A DNA stretch of 64,000 nt from Christiangramia sp. (GTDB lineage: Bacteria > Bacteroidota > Bacteroidia > Flavobacteriales > Flavobacteriaceae), in assembly GCF_029937855.1 (NCBI RefSeq), contig NZ_JAPYPC010000009.1, positions 34,433-98,432 on the forward strand, written 5' to 3'. Shown one piece after another: positions 25,365-34,576 of this stretch. A model generated the notes under the pieces. It searched no databases. It was given only the letters and a program-made list of their open reading frames with translations, and was not told where the DNA came from. The translations under genes were made by a program, and so were the position numbers. How positions within the stretch are numbered: position 1 is the first letter of the stretch; the number at the start of each line of letters is the position of its first letter.

Positions 25365-26009
25365 ATGAACAGGAGACAAGTCTTAAAAAATTTAGGATTA
25401 GGTGCTGGAATATTTATAGTTGGCCCATCCACCCTTAGTTTACTTCAAAGCTGTAAGAATGAGCCAGATTATGATTGGCAACCAACATTTTTATCTGCCT
25501 CTCATGGCTTCGCATTAAAGAACATATTGGATGTGATTTTACCCGCTACAGATACCCCAGGTGCATCAGACCTTAATATCGCCCAATTTATAGACTCTTA
25601 TATGGATCAGGTCGCAGATGAAAACAGCCAAAGAAAATTTGAAGCATCTGCCGGAGCTTTTTCGAGAGCTTTTGAAGCGGAATATGATAAAGAGCAGAAC
25701 GAAGGAAAGGCGGAAGATTTTGAAAATTTAATCAAGAAATATTTAAAAGCCACACCTGCAGAAAGAGAAGAGTATATTAAAAGGAATACGGAAACCCAAG
25801 ATGCTCAAAATCAGGAGTCGGAAATGAAAATAGATCCGGATGCTGGATCCTACGCTTATTTAACCACAGTTCGGGAAATGGGAATTTGGGCCTGGAAAAA
25901 TAGTGAGCAAATAGGGGAAAATGTATTATGGTATGACCCAATTCCTGGGGAATATATTCCTTGTGGACCTGTTACCGATTTAGGTAATGGCAAAGCAATG
26001 GCTTTGTAA
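25365..26009 (+). CDS. Gluconate 2-dehydrogenase subunit 3-like protein
   Basis: This 214-residue protein has a twin-arginine-like signal (NRRQVLKNLGLGAG) that also ends in a lipobox (LLQSC, Cys30). The mature part, with ILDVILPATDTPGASDL, is typical of the gluconate_2-dh3 family, the small subunit that pairs with GMC dehydrogenases and carries them through Tat. Its start is 11 bases after the GMC stop. No cytochrome c gene follows, although many such complexes have one, so the electron acceptor must be encoded elsewhere or differ. Confidence 0.88.
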   Translation: MNRRQVLKNLGLGAGIFIVGPSTLSLLQSCKNEPDYDWQPTFLSASHGFALKNILDVILPATDTPGASDLNIAQFIDSYMDQVADENSQRKFEASAGAFSRAFEAEYDKEQNEGKAEDFENLIKKYLKATPAEREEYIKRNTETQDAQNQESEMKIDPDAGSYAYLTTVREMGIWAWKNSEQIGENVLWYDPIPGEYIPCGPVTDLGNGKAMAL

Positions 26010-26025
26010 TTAAAATAAATAAATA

Positions 26026-26053
26026 AGCTTCAATTTCTTTATTGGAGCTTTTT
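26026..26053 (+). terminator. Intrinsic terminator after the GMC pair
   Basis: AGCTTCAAT (26026-26034) pairs with ATTGGAGCT (26041-26049), allowing one T-G pair, and is followed by T residues. It lies 17 bp after the stop. Confidence 0.7.
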
Positions 26054-26242
26054 AGCTTTTTGTGAATTATTAGAAAATTTATAGATATTTTCAACTTTAT
26101 TAAAACTTTTTAATTTTCTGCATTTATTTTCTTGAAGAATAAAAGAAGAAATAATATGATAATATTAAAGTATTATTTTAAAAATTTGAAAATTCTTAAG
26201 CTTCTACTTAAGAATTAAATGAAAAATAGAATTTAAAAACCA

Positions 26243-26256
26243 CGAAAACGTTTTCG
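26243..26256. promoter_or_regulatory. Perfect 14-bp palindrome, LacI-type operator candidate
   Basis: CGAAAACGTTTTCG is its own reverse complement, with the central CG and AT-rich half-sites typical of LacI-family operators. It lies 100 bp before the SusC-like start, inside a 346-bp gene-free stretch (26010-26355) that otherwise holds only the terminator above and AT-rich DNA. No LacI-type regulator is encoded in this window, so the protein that would bind is unknown. Confidence 0.55.
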
Positions 26257-26355
26257 CTAATTTTAAAGGTTAAATTGCTTTATTAACATTTATTTACATA
26301 ATTTTATCACGGTTTGGGCAGAAGCCCAGATGATTCCAACTAAAACTAAATATTT

Positions 26356-29300
26356 ATGAAACAAATTACTTTCAGGAGTCTCTTGTTTGCACTAGCCTTT
26401 CTGTTTGTTAGCATGGTGAATGCTCAGGAAACAGTCTCCGGAACAGTGACTGACGAGGAAGGGCCTCTTCCGGGTGCAACCGTAGCTGTTAAAGGAACCA
26501 CGAACGGAACAACGACCGATTTTGACGGAAATTATACAATCAACAATGTTCCTCCAGATGGTGTTCTAATTTTTAGCTTTATAGGTTATCAATCCCAAGA
26601 AATTGGAGTAAATGGTAGAACAACCATCGATGTCAATTTATCAGCTGATGCATCTGAGCTTGAAGAAGTTGTGCTTATTGGTTATGGTACAACTACTGTC
26701 AAAGATGCGACAGGTTCTGTTTCTTCCGTTACTTCCGAAGAATTTAACAGAGGGATAATCTCTTCTCCGGAACAATTAATTCAGGGAAAAACAGCTGGTG
26801 TTCAGATTTCAGAAACATCTGGAGAACCGGGAGCCGGAGTAAACGTTAGAATTCGTGGTTCGAACTCGATTCGATCAGGGAACAATCCGTTGTTTGTGGT
26901 TGATGGTGTGCCTCTGACTAGTGGATCTGCACCTGAAACAAACGTAGCTGGTATTGGAGGTTCAGGAGGAAAGAATCCTCTAAATTTCCTTAACCCAAAC
27001 GATATAGAAAGTATCTCTATTTTAAAAGATGCTTCAGCAACCGCCATTTATGGTTCCAGAGGTGCGAATGGAGTTATTATTATTCAAACCAAAGGCGGAA
27101 GAGGAAGAAAAGGAGTTTTTGAACTAAATACTACCCTTAGTATCGCTTCTCCTGCAAATGAATATGATCTTTTAGATGCAGAGACTTTCCTTAATGCTGT
27201 TGAAAGTGTAGGAAATGACCCGGGTGAATTAGATTTTGGATCAGATTCTGACTTCCAGGATTTCTACACTCGTACAGCTGTATCTAATACAACAGATTTA
27301 AGTTACTCTAAAAGCTATAATACAGGGAGTGTAAGAGCATCGTTTGGTTATACTGATCAAAAAGGAATTGTTGAAAATACATCTTTAGAACGTTTGTCTG
27401 GACGTATTAATGCTCAGCAACGTCTATTTGACGATAGATTGACCCTAAGTGCTCAGGTGTCCTTATCTGGAGTAGATGAAGAGAGAGCTCCTATATCTGG
27501 GGCTGCTGGTTCTACAGGAGATTTAATCGGTGCTTCGATAACTCAAAACCCTACGGCTCCAATAGATCCTACCTTCAATCCTGGAGGGAATGTATTGAAC
27601 CCTGTAAGTTTATTAAACAATTTTCAAGGTATTGCAGAATCGAATAGACTTTTAGCCAATATATCAGCAGAATATGATATTACTAATGAATTAGCTGGTA
27701 AATTGACTTTTGGATATGATGATCAGGATACTGAAACTACCTCTGTTTTTAGCTCAGACGTGATTGGACTTAATGGTGTTTCGGGAATTGGAAGAGGTAG
27801 ATATGATACTTTTGATCAGCGAAATACACTGTTCGAAGCAACCCTTAATTATATTAAAGAGTTTGATAACTCTGTACTTGATGTAGTTGGTGGTTATTCT
27901 TATCAGAAATTTCAAAGGGATGGTTTTGGTTCTGAAGGTGCTGGATTTGATAATACCGATCTTGGTTTAATGGCAGATCAATTGATTCAGGCATATGGAA
28001 ATGTAACTAATGTTATTGATGATTTTGCAGTATTTGGTTATGGTGCAGACGGTACTTATTTGAACACTATACTGCCTGAATTTACGAGTTCAGAATTACC
28101 TGCGAACTTTGACAGGCCTTTACCGGCTTATGTAGTGAACTATAGTTTTGACAACTTTGATGAACTCCAATCCTATTTCGTTAGGGCTAATTATACACTA
28201 GCAGAAAAATATCTTTTTACCGGTACTTTTAGAGCAGATGGTTCTTCTACATTCGGTGAAAATAATCGTTACGGTTACTTCCCTTCAGGAGCAATTGCTT
28301 GGAAAATTCATGAAGAAGATTTTATAGGGGATAATATCTCATTATTAAAATTAAGAGTAGGAGCAGGTGTCGTAGGTAGCCAGGAAGGTTTGGGTTACGG
28401 ACGATTTGTCCAACGTGAACGTGCTGCCGGTGGAGGAATAAGTAATGATCTTAATGTTCTTCCCGCACCCGGAACCTTTATTGATGGTGATCCAAATCCA
28501 GACCTTAAATGGGAAGAAACCACCGATCTAAACCTTGGTATTGATTTTGGTTTTAATGCCGATCGTCTTACCGGTACTTTTAACCTTTATAGAAAAACTA
28601 CCAACGATCTATTATTGCCAAGGCAAACCGCTGCTCCAAGTAACGGGGAAGTAGTGTTCAGTAATTTATTAGATGGTAAAGTAGTAAATCAGGGTTTTGA
28701 ATTTTCTCTTGATTACAATTTTGTTAATACTCAGGATTTTGGTTTTTCTGCAAGTTTCAATATTGCGTATAATGATAATGAGGTGCAGGATACTCCTTTT
28801 GTAATCCCTACTGGGGCTATTCGAGGTAATGGATTAACGGGAGCATTTTCTCAGCAGCTATCGGCAGGACATCCATTGTTTTCCTTCTATATGGCAGAAT
28901 TTACCGGTTTTGATCAGGATGGAAATCCAACTTATCTTGATATTGATGGTAATGGAGTGGGAGATCCCGATGCAGATAAATCCTTTGTAGGAAAAGATGC
29001 AGTTCCAGATTGGAATGGTGGTCTTTCAATGAATGCACGCTATAAAGATTTTGATTTTGCAGCTTATTTTAATGGACAATTCGATTTCTACGTTTATAAC
29101 GCAACTAATAATGCTTTTTTCACTAAAAGTGCATTACTTATTGGTAAAAATGTAACGGAAGATGTCTTAACAACTAATGAAAATCCTGCTTCGTCGGTAG
29201 CTGTTTCTACCAGGTTCCTTGAAAAAGGAGATTTTGTAAGGCTTACCTCTGCATCTTTGGGTTATAATCTACCTTTAGACAGAGACGGATTTGTAAAATC

Positions 29301-29481
29301 TTTGCGACTTAGTGTGATAGGTCAAAATCTTTTTATAATTACAGATTATAGCGGATTGGATCCAGAAATTTCAACAAATACAGGATCTTTGAATGCTTCG
29401 GCTATTCCTACAGCAGGAATAGATTATGCGTCTTATCCTAGACCAAGAACAGTTTCGTTAGGACTTAATGCTAGCTTTTAA
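26356..29481 (+). CDS. SusC/RagA-type TonB-dependent outer-membrane transporter
   Basis: This 1041-residue protein has a signal peptide ending near NAQ. A carboxypeptidase-D-like domain follows (GTVTDEEGPLPGATVAVKG, about 28-110), then a plug domain with VRIRGSNSIRSGNNPLFVVDG and SISILKDASATAIYGSRGANG. The rest is a long beta-barrel ending in a hydrophobic residue (NASF). It would import a ligand across the outer membrane using TonB energy, with the SusD-like lipoprotein as lid. The ligand is unknown. A LacI-type palindrome lies upstream. Length and layout are normal for SusC. Confidence 0.96.
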   Translation: MKQITFRSLLFALAFLFVSMVNAQETVSGTVTDEEGPLPGATVAVKGTTNGTTTDFDGNYTINNVPPDGVLIFSFIGYQSQEIGVNGRTTIDVNLSADASELEEVVLIGYGTTTVKDATGSVSSVTSEEFNRGIISSPEQLIQGKTAGVQISETSGEPGAGVNVRIRGSNSIRSGNNPLFVVDGVPLTSGSAPETNVAGIGGSGGKNPLNFLNPNDIESISILKDASATAIYGSRGANGVIIIQTKGGRGRKGVFELNTTLSIASPANEYDLLDAETFLNAVESVGNDPGELDFGSDSDFQDFYTRTAVSNTTDLSYSKSYNTGSVRASFGYTDQKGIVENTSLERLSGRINAQQRLFDDRLTLSAQVSLSGVDEERAPISGAAGSTGDLIGASITQNPTAPIDPTFNPGGNVLNPVSLLNNFQGIAESNRLLANISAEYDITNELAGKLTFGYDDQDTETTSVFSSDVIGLNGVSGIGRGRYDTFDQRNTLFEATLNYIKEFDNSVLDVVGGYSYQKFQRDGFGSEGAGFDNTDLGLMADQLIQAYGNVTNVIDDFAVFGYGADGTYLNTILPEFTSSELPANFDRPLPAYVVNYSFDNFDELQSYFVRANYTLAEKYLFTGTFRADGSSTFGENNRYGYFPSGAIAWKIHEEDFIGDNISLLKLRVGAGVVGSQEGLGYGRFVQRERAAGGGISNDLNVLPAPGTFIDGDPNPDLKWEETTDLNLGIDFGFNADRLTGTFNLYRKTTNDLLLPRQTAAPSNGEVVFSNLLDGKVVNQGFEFSLDYNFVNTQDFGFSASFNIAYNDNEVQDTPFVIPTGAIRGNGLTGAFSQQLSAGHPLFSFYMAEFTGFDQDGNPTYLDIDGNGVGDPDADKSFVGKDAVPDWNGGLSMNARYKDFDFAAYFNGQFDFYVYNATNNAFFTKSALLIGKNVTEDVLTTNENPASSVAVSTRFLEKGDFVRLTSASLGYNLPLDRDGFVKSLRLSVIGQNLFIITDYSGLDPEISTNTGSLNASAIPTAGIDYASYPRPRTVSLGLNASF

Positions 29482-29497
29482 TTAAAGAAAATTGAAA

Positions 29498-31156
29498 ATG
29501 AAAAATATTAGGAAAACTAAAAATATGTTGAGATTGCTTCTCGGATTTATTCTGATTGGCGGTACTTTGGCCTCATGTAGTGATCTGGAAATTGAAGGTA
29601 CAGATTCAATTATCGTAGATGCCAGTGAAGCGGGATTTCAGGGAGTAAGTGATCCAGAATCCTTTTTGGATAACGCATACAACAGCCTTCGGGGTTATAT
29701 AGGTGATCAGGCTAATTTATATGCCCTTAGTGAGGTTACAACAGATGAAGCTCTGGTGCCAACCAGAGGATCAGACTGGGGAGACAATGGTATATGGAGA
29801 CAATTACACCAACACGATTGGCGAGCTGACCATACCTTTATTTTAAATGTTTGGAACCAATGGAATACACTTCATTTCCAGGGTGCACAAGTGCTTTCGG
29901 AATTAACTAACAGTACTCCGGAGCAAGAGGCGAATGCTCAGTTCTTAAGAGCTCTTGGAATGTGGGTTATTCTAGATAATTTTGGTCAGGTTCCTGTCCG
30001 TGATCCCCAGGCGCCCATATTTGAGGATCCAACTGTGCTTAGAGGACAGGAAGCGGTAGATCAAATTGTTTCAGATTTAAACGCTGCAATTGCCGGATTA
30101 CCTGAGGTTGGCCCGGGTACTGGTGTTGGTGATGCAAGTTCTGCAAACGCCCGCCCAGGTAAAGCAGCTGCTAGGTATCTATTAGCAAAAGTATTATTAA
30201 ATAAACATATCTATCTTGGAACCGAACCTAACAATGCTGATATGAATCAGGTTATTAACCTCGTAGATGAAATTTCTGGTGCAGGTTATGAACTTGAGGA
30301 AGGATATTTTGATATATTTAGAAAGCAATTGGATAAAGAGACAATCTGGTTTATTCCAACTTCAGTAGGGAACAGGATATGGAACGGTTTACATTACAAT
30401 ATGGCACCAGATCAAACAGGTGGTGGATGGAATGGGTTTTCAACTCTTGCTGAATTTTACGATATGTTCGAAGGTGACTCTGAGTTCAACCGTGGGACGG
30501 CTGAAGGAGAACCTCTAGATGGTCAGGAAGAAAGACGTGGATATGTTCCACCTTCTGGTCTTCCTGCCGGATCTTTTGACGGAGCTATTGACAATAATGA
30601 TGATGGTTTTGCAGATGGATCTAGTGTTGGTTTTGGATTTTTAATCAATCAGCAGTATGATTATGATGGTACTCCATTAAACGATAGGGGAGGTAATCCA
30701 CTGACTTTTAAAAGACAGTTTACAAATTTAGATGGACAGGTTAGTTTAATCAACAACAGCGAAACCACCGGGATTAGAACTATAAAATATAATCCTCGTT
30801 ACGGTGCTTTCACAGAACATGAAATCTTTTTTAGATTTTCAGATGCTTATTTGATGAAAGCTGAAGCAATGATGAGAAGTGGGGGTGATCCTACTGCTAT
30901 GGTTAATGAATTGAGATCTATTAGAAAAGCCATGCCTTTAGGAAGTGTTTCCGAAAGTGATCTTCTGGAAGAAAGAGGAAGAGAACTATACATGGAATTC
31001 TGGAGGAGAAATGACATGATACGCTTTGGAGAATATACAAGGGATTGGGCTCTTAAATCTCCTTCTGCAGTTGGAGATGAAAACAAAAATCTGTTTCCAA
31101 TTCCAGCGAACCAGTTAATATTGAACCCTAATTTAACCCAAAACCCGGGTTATTAA
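29498..31156 (+). CDS. SusD/RagB-type substrate-binding lipoprotein
   Basis: The ATG at 29498 is chosen over an in-frame TTG six bases upstream, giving 552 residues. The lipoprotein signal ends in LASC. The family pattern is visible: early helical TPR-like stretch (NAYNSLRGYIGDQANLYALS), RPGKAAARYLLAKVLLNK, and a late SDAYLMKAEAMMRSGG followed by ELRSIRKAM and an ERGRELYMEFWRRNDMIRF stretch. It sits on the outer surface as lid of the SusC channel, encoded 16 bp downstream of susC. The ligand cannot be predicted from sequence. Confidence 0.95.
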   Translation: MKNIRKTKNMLRLLLGFILIGGTLASCSDLEIEGTDSIIVDASEAGFQGVSDPESFLDNAYNSLRGYIGDQANLYALSEVTTDEALVPTRGSDWGDNGIWRQLHQHDWRADHTFILNVWNQWNTLHFQGAQVLSELTNSTPEQEANAQFLRALGMWVILDNFGQVPVRDPQAPIFEDPTVLRGQEAVDQIVSDLNAAIAGLPEVGPGTGVGDASSANARPGKAAARYLLAKVLLNKHIYLGTEPNNADMNQVINLVDEISGAGYELEEGYFDIFRKQLDKETIWFIPTSVGNRIWNGLHYNMAPDQTGGGWNGFSTLAEFYDMFEGDSEFNRGTAEGEPLDGQEERRGYVPPSGLPAGSFDGAIDNNDDGFADGSSVGFGFLINQQYDYDGTPLNDRGGNPLTFKRQFTNLDGQVSLINNSETTGIRTIKYNPRYGAFTEHEIFFRFSDAYLMKAEAMMRSGGDPTAMVNELRSIRKAMPLGSVSESDLLEERGRELYMEFWRRNDMIRFGEYTRDWALKSPSAVGDENKNLFPIPANQLILNPNLTQNPGY

Positions 31157-31175
31157 TAAACTTTAAACTTAGTGG

Positions 31176-31207
31176 AATAAGAGGGCGAATTCGCCCTCTT
31201 ATTTTTT
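31176..31207 (+). terminator. Intrinsic terminator with perfect 28-bp palindrome after SusD
   Basis: Bases 31176-31203 form a perfect palindrome centred on GAATTC (arm GAGGGC), followed by six T. It separates susCD from the VCBS genes, so downstream expression would need read-through or an unseen promoter. Confidence 0.85.
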
Positions 31208-31272
31208 ATAAAATGTTTTACATTTAACAATATTTTATAATAGATTGCTGCGAATTATAGTTGAAGGATTTT

Positions 31273-34200
31273 ATGCTTAGAAGTAGAATATTTCTTTTAT
31301 TTTCTTTCATTATGCTTATGTTCTTGCAGGCTTGCAAAAAACAGGACCTTCTTTTCGAAGAGGTTAAAGTATCCCATTCTAATCTTAAGTTTTCCAACGA
31401 ACTTAATCAGGATTCTCAACTTAATATTTTTAATTATCTCTATTATTACAATGGAGCCGGTGTCGCGGCAGGGGATTATAACCATGACGGACTTAAAGAT
31501 TTATATTTCACCTCGAACGAAAAAGAGGATAGGCTTTTTCTTAATACCGGTAACTTTATCTTTAAAGATATTACTACAACATCCGGAATAAACAATGCTG
31601 ATGGATGGACCACTGGAGTGAGTAATGTAGATGTGAATGGAGATGGTTTACTTGATCTTTATGTTTGTAAGGTAAGTGGATTTCAGAAGCTTAAGGGTCA
31701 TAATCTTCTGTATGTTAATCAGGGCGCAGATGAAAATGGCATACCTGTATTTAAAGAACAGGCAGCCAGGTACGGTCTTGATTTTTCAGGTTTTTCCACT
31801 CAATCTGTATTTTTAGATTACGATCTGGATGGTGATCTGGATATGTTTTTACTGAATCATTCAGTGCACCCAAATAGAAACTACGGCAGAGGCAGTAAAA
31901 GGCAAAGTTTTGATCCAAAATCGGGAGACCGTTTATTTAGAAATGATAATGGATTTTATAAAGATGTTTGTTCAGAATCGGGAATATTTCAGGGAGTGAT
32001 TGGTTATGGATTGGGAGTTGCCGTTGGCGACCTTAATAACGATCTATACCCCGATATTTATGTTGGTAACGATTTCTTTGAGAATGATTATTTATATATC
32101 AATCAGAAAAATGGCAAATTTCAGGATTTGATTACCACTGAGCCTGAAAAAATGGGTCATACTTCTCATTTCTCAATGGGAAACGACATTGCAGATATTA
32201 ATAATGATGGCCTTGCAGAAATAATATCTCTAGACATGCTTCCTGAAGATTTGGAAACCTATAAAACTTCAGGTCTGGAATTTCCATATCAAACCTATTC
32301 TAATTACCTGAAGAATGGTTTTTCTCCACAATACATGCAAAATACGTTACATCTAAATACTGGAAAACTGAATTTTTCGGAAACCGCATATCTAAGTGGG
32401 ATAGCAGCCACAGAATGGTCCTGGGGTGCACTGTTTGCAGATTTTGACAATGATACCAATAAAGATCTTTTTATTACCAATGGGATCAAGGGGGCAACTA
32501 ACGATATGGACTTTATACGTTTTATCTCCAATGAAAAAATTCAGAAACAATTAAGCCGGGGAGAATTTGAAAATTATGATGATCTTATAAAGGAATTGCC
32601 TGCTAAAAAATTATCTAATTATATTTTCAGGAACCGCGGTGATAATACCTTTGAAAACACTACTGAAAAATGGCTTGAAGCAGCACCTACTTATAGCCAT
32701 GGTTTTGTGTATGCAGATCTGGATAATGATGGGGATTTGGACTTAGTTGTGAACAATACTGATAAAAATGCAGGTATATTTAAGAATAACGCAGAAAGAT
32801 TAAACAGAAATAATTATTTGAAGGTTAATCTTAAAGGAAATAATTCTAATACATTGGGAATAGGTGCAAAAGTTTTGGTGTATTCCAATGGCAAGATGCA
32901 ACAGCAGGAGCATTATTTAAGCAAAGGTTATCTTTCTTCTTTGTCTCCAGGTGTTCATTTTGGTTTATCCGATCATTCAGTGGTAGATTCAGTTAAAGTA
33001 ATTTGGCCGGGGTTTTTAACGGAAACAAAATATAATATTAATGCCAATACAATAATCGCTTTCAATATAAAGGATGCCGACTCTCTGGTTTATAATGATT
33101 CACAAATAATCCCTCTCTTCACTAAAAAGGATTCTTTGATAGACTACAGGCATGTGGAGCAATCTACCCTTGAGTTTAACCGTGAACCTCTAATTCCCTT
33201 CGGTTATGGAAATTTGAGTCCGCGAATTGCTGTTGGCGATATTAACGGCGATGATCTTGAAGATTTAATTATAGGTGGGGGGAAAACGCAGGCTTTAAAT
33301 ATGTGGTTGCAAAACCCTGATGGTAGTTTGGAAAAAAGGGAAAATAATATTTTTAAGGATGCTGCTATTTCAGAAGATATAGATCAAATATTTTTTGATG
33401 TAGACGGCGATAAAGATCAGGATTTAATAGTGGTAAGTGGAGGTAATGAATTTACAAAAGGAAAAGCTTTGCAACCGCGATTGTATATAAACAAAAATGG
33501 GAAATTTGAATTAGATGATCAACAGTTTAAAGATCTTGCCTTAAATGCTTCCAAAGTGACTTCGGTAGATCTGAATGCTGATGGCGCTCCCGATGTTTGC
33601 TTTAGCGCAAATATAGTTCCTGGAGAATATGGTAAAACTCCAGTACAGTATTTGTTTTTAAATGATGGGAAAGGCAATTTCAAAGAAATAACAAGTCAGT
33701 ATTCCGAGGCATTTAAAAAGGCAGGAAATGTTCAGGATATTATCTGGATCGATATCAATAATGATAATTTTCAGGATGCTATTGTGGTGGGCCATTGGAT
33801 GCCAATCAGCATTTTCCTCAATAACGGTAAAAAATTTACCAAACTCAATGCTGAACTTGAGAATACAAATGGATGGTGGAATAGCGTAACCGCAGATGAT
33901 TTTGATGGAGATGGTGATATTGATATAGTGGCGGGTAACTGGGGGCTTAACTCCAGATTAAAAGCCTCTGAAGAAAAACCAATAAAGCTTTATCTCGGGG
34001 ATTTTGATGGAAATAAATCTATAAATCCTGTGGTGAGTTATTTTTACGGTAATAAGGAGACCGCTTTTTCGTCTAAGGATGAACTTGATAAACAAATGCC
34101 TTTTTTGAAAAAGAAATTTCAGACTTATAAAGAGTACGCAGCTGCAGATTTTTCTGAAATATTACCCGAAGAAAAGCTTGAAAATGCTGAAATAAAGCAG

Positions 34201-34572
34201 GTTTTTGAACTGGCCAGTTGCTATTTTGAAAATAAAGGGAATAATACTTTTAAAAAGCATATTTTACCCTTCGAAGCACAGGTCTCTTCAATTTTTGCCA
34301 TTAATAAGCATGATTACAATAATGACGGATATCCTGATCTATTTTTAGCAGGAAACAACTATGAAATTAGCACTCAATTGGGTAGATTAGATGCCAGCCA
34401 TGGTACTGTTCTTATTAACGATAAAAATGATTTTTTTGAAGTTTATAAAGGAGAAATACCTGGCGTTTCCGGGGCTGCCCGGGATATTGATGAAATCTGC
34501 ATAAATGGTGAATTACATCTTGTTATAAGCCTGAATAATGGAACCCCAGTTATTTTGAAAAGCAATAATTAA
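31273..34572 (+). CDS. VCBS/FG-GAP repeat lipoprotein with ASPIC/UnbV domain (copy 1)
   Basis: The ATG at 31273 is preferred to a TTG at 31261 because GAAGGA sits just before it. The product has 1099 residues with lipobox LQAC (Cys21). Repeated Asp-rich loops of the form DxNxDGxxD (first at D68-YNHDG) mark calcium-binding FG-GAP/VCBS beta-propeller blades. Near 514-600 there is an ASPIC/UnbV domain (LGIGAKVLVYSNG, then VKVIWPG), followed by a second set of VCBS loops. It is surface-exposed by prediction. Similar proteins are CRTAC1-like; function unknown. It is the first of three tandem paralogues. Confidence 0.92.
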   Translation: MLRSRIFLLFSFIMLMFLQACKKQDLLFEEVKVSHSNLKFSNELNQDSQLNIFNYLYYYNGAGVAAGDYNHDGLKDLYFTSNEKEDRLFLNTGNFIFKDITTTSGINNADGWTTGVSNVDVNGDGLLDLYVCKVSGFQKLKGHNLLYVNQGADENGIPVFKEQAARYGLDFSGFSTQSVFLDYDLDGDLDMFLLNHSVHPNRNYGRGSKRQSFDPKSGDRLFRNDNGFYKDVCSESGIFQGVIGYGLGVAVGDLNNDLYPDIYVGNDFFENDYLYINQKNGKFQDLITTEPEKMGHTSHFSMGNDIADINNDGLAEIISLDMLPEDLETYKTSGLEFPYQTYSNYLKNGFSPQYMQNTLHLNTGKLNFSETAYLSGIAATEWSWGALFADFDNDTNKDLFITNGIKGATNDMDFIRFISNEKIQKQLSRGEFENYDDLIKELPAKKLSNYIFRNRGDNTFENTTEKWLEAAPTYSHGFVYADLDNDGDLDLVVNNTDKNAGIFKNNAERLNRNNYLKVNLKGNNSNTLGIGAKVLVYSNGKMQQQEHYLSKGYLSSLSPGVHFGLSDHSVVDSVKVIWPGFLTETKYNINANTIIAFNIKDADSLVYNDSQIIPLFTKKDSLIDYRHVEQSTLEFNREPLIPFGYGNLSPRIAVGDINGDDLEDLIIGGGKTQALNMWLQNPDGSLEKRENNIFKDAAISEDIDQIFFDVDGDKDQDLIVVSGGNEFTKGKALQPRLYINKNGKFELDDQQFKDLALNASKVTSVDLNADGAPDVCFSANIVPGEYGKTPVQYLFLNDGKGNFKEITSQYSEAFKKAGNVQDIIWIDINNDNFQDAIVVGHWMPISIFLNNGKKFTKLNAELENTNGWWNSVTADDFDGDGDIDIVAGNWGLNSRLKASEEKPIKLYLGDFDGNKSINPVVSYFYGNKETAFSSKDELDKQMPFLKKKFQTYKEYAAADFSEILPEEKLENAEIKQVFELASCYFENKGNNTFKKHILPFEAQVSSIFAINKHDYNNDGYPDLFLAGNNYEISTQLGRLDASHGTVLINDKNDFFEVYKGEIPGVSGAARDIDEICINGELHLVISLNNGTPVILKSNN

Positions 34573-34576
34573 AAAC

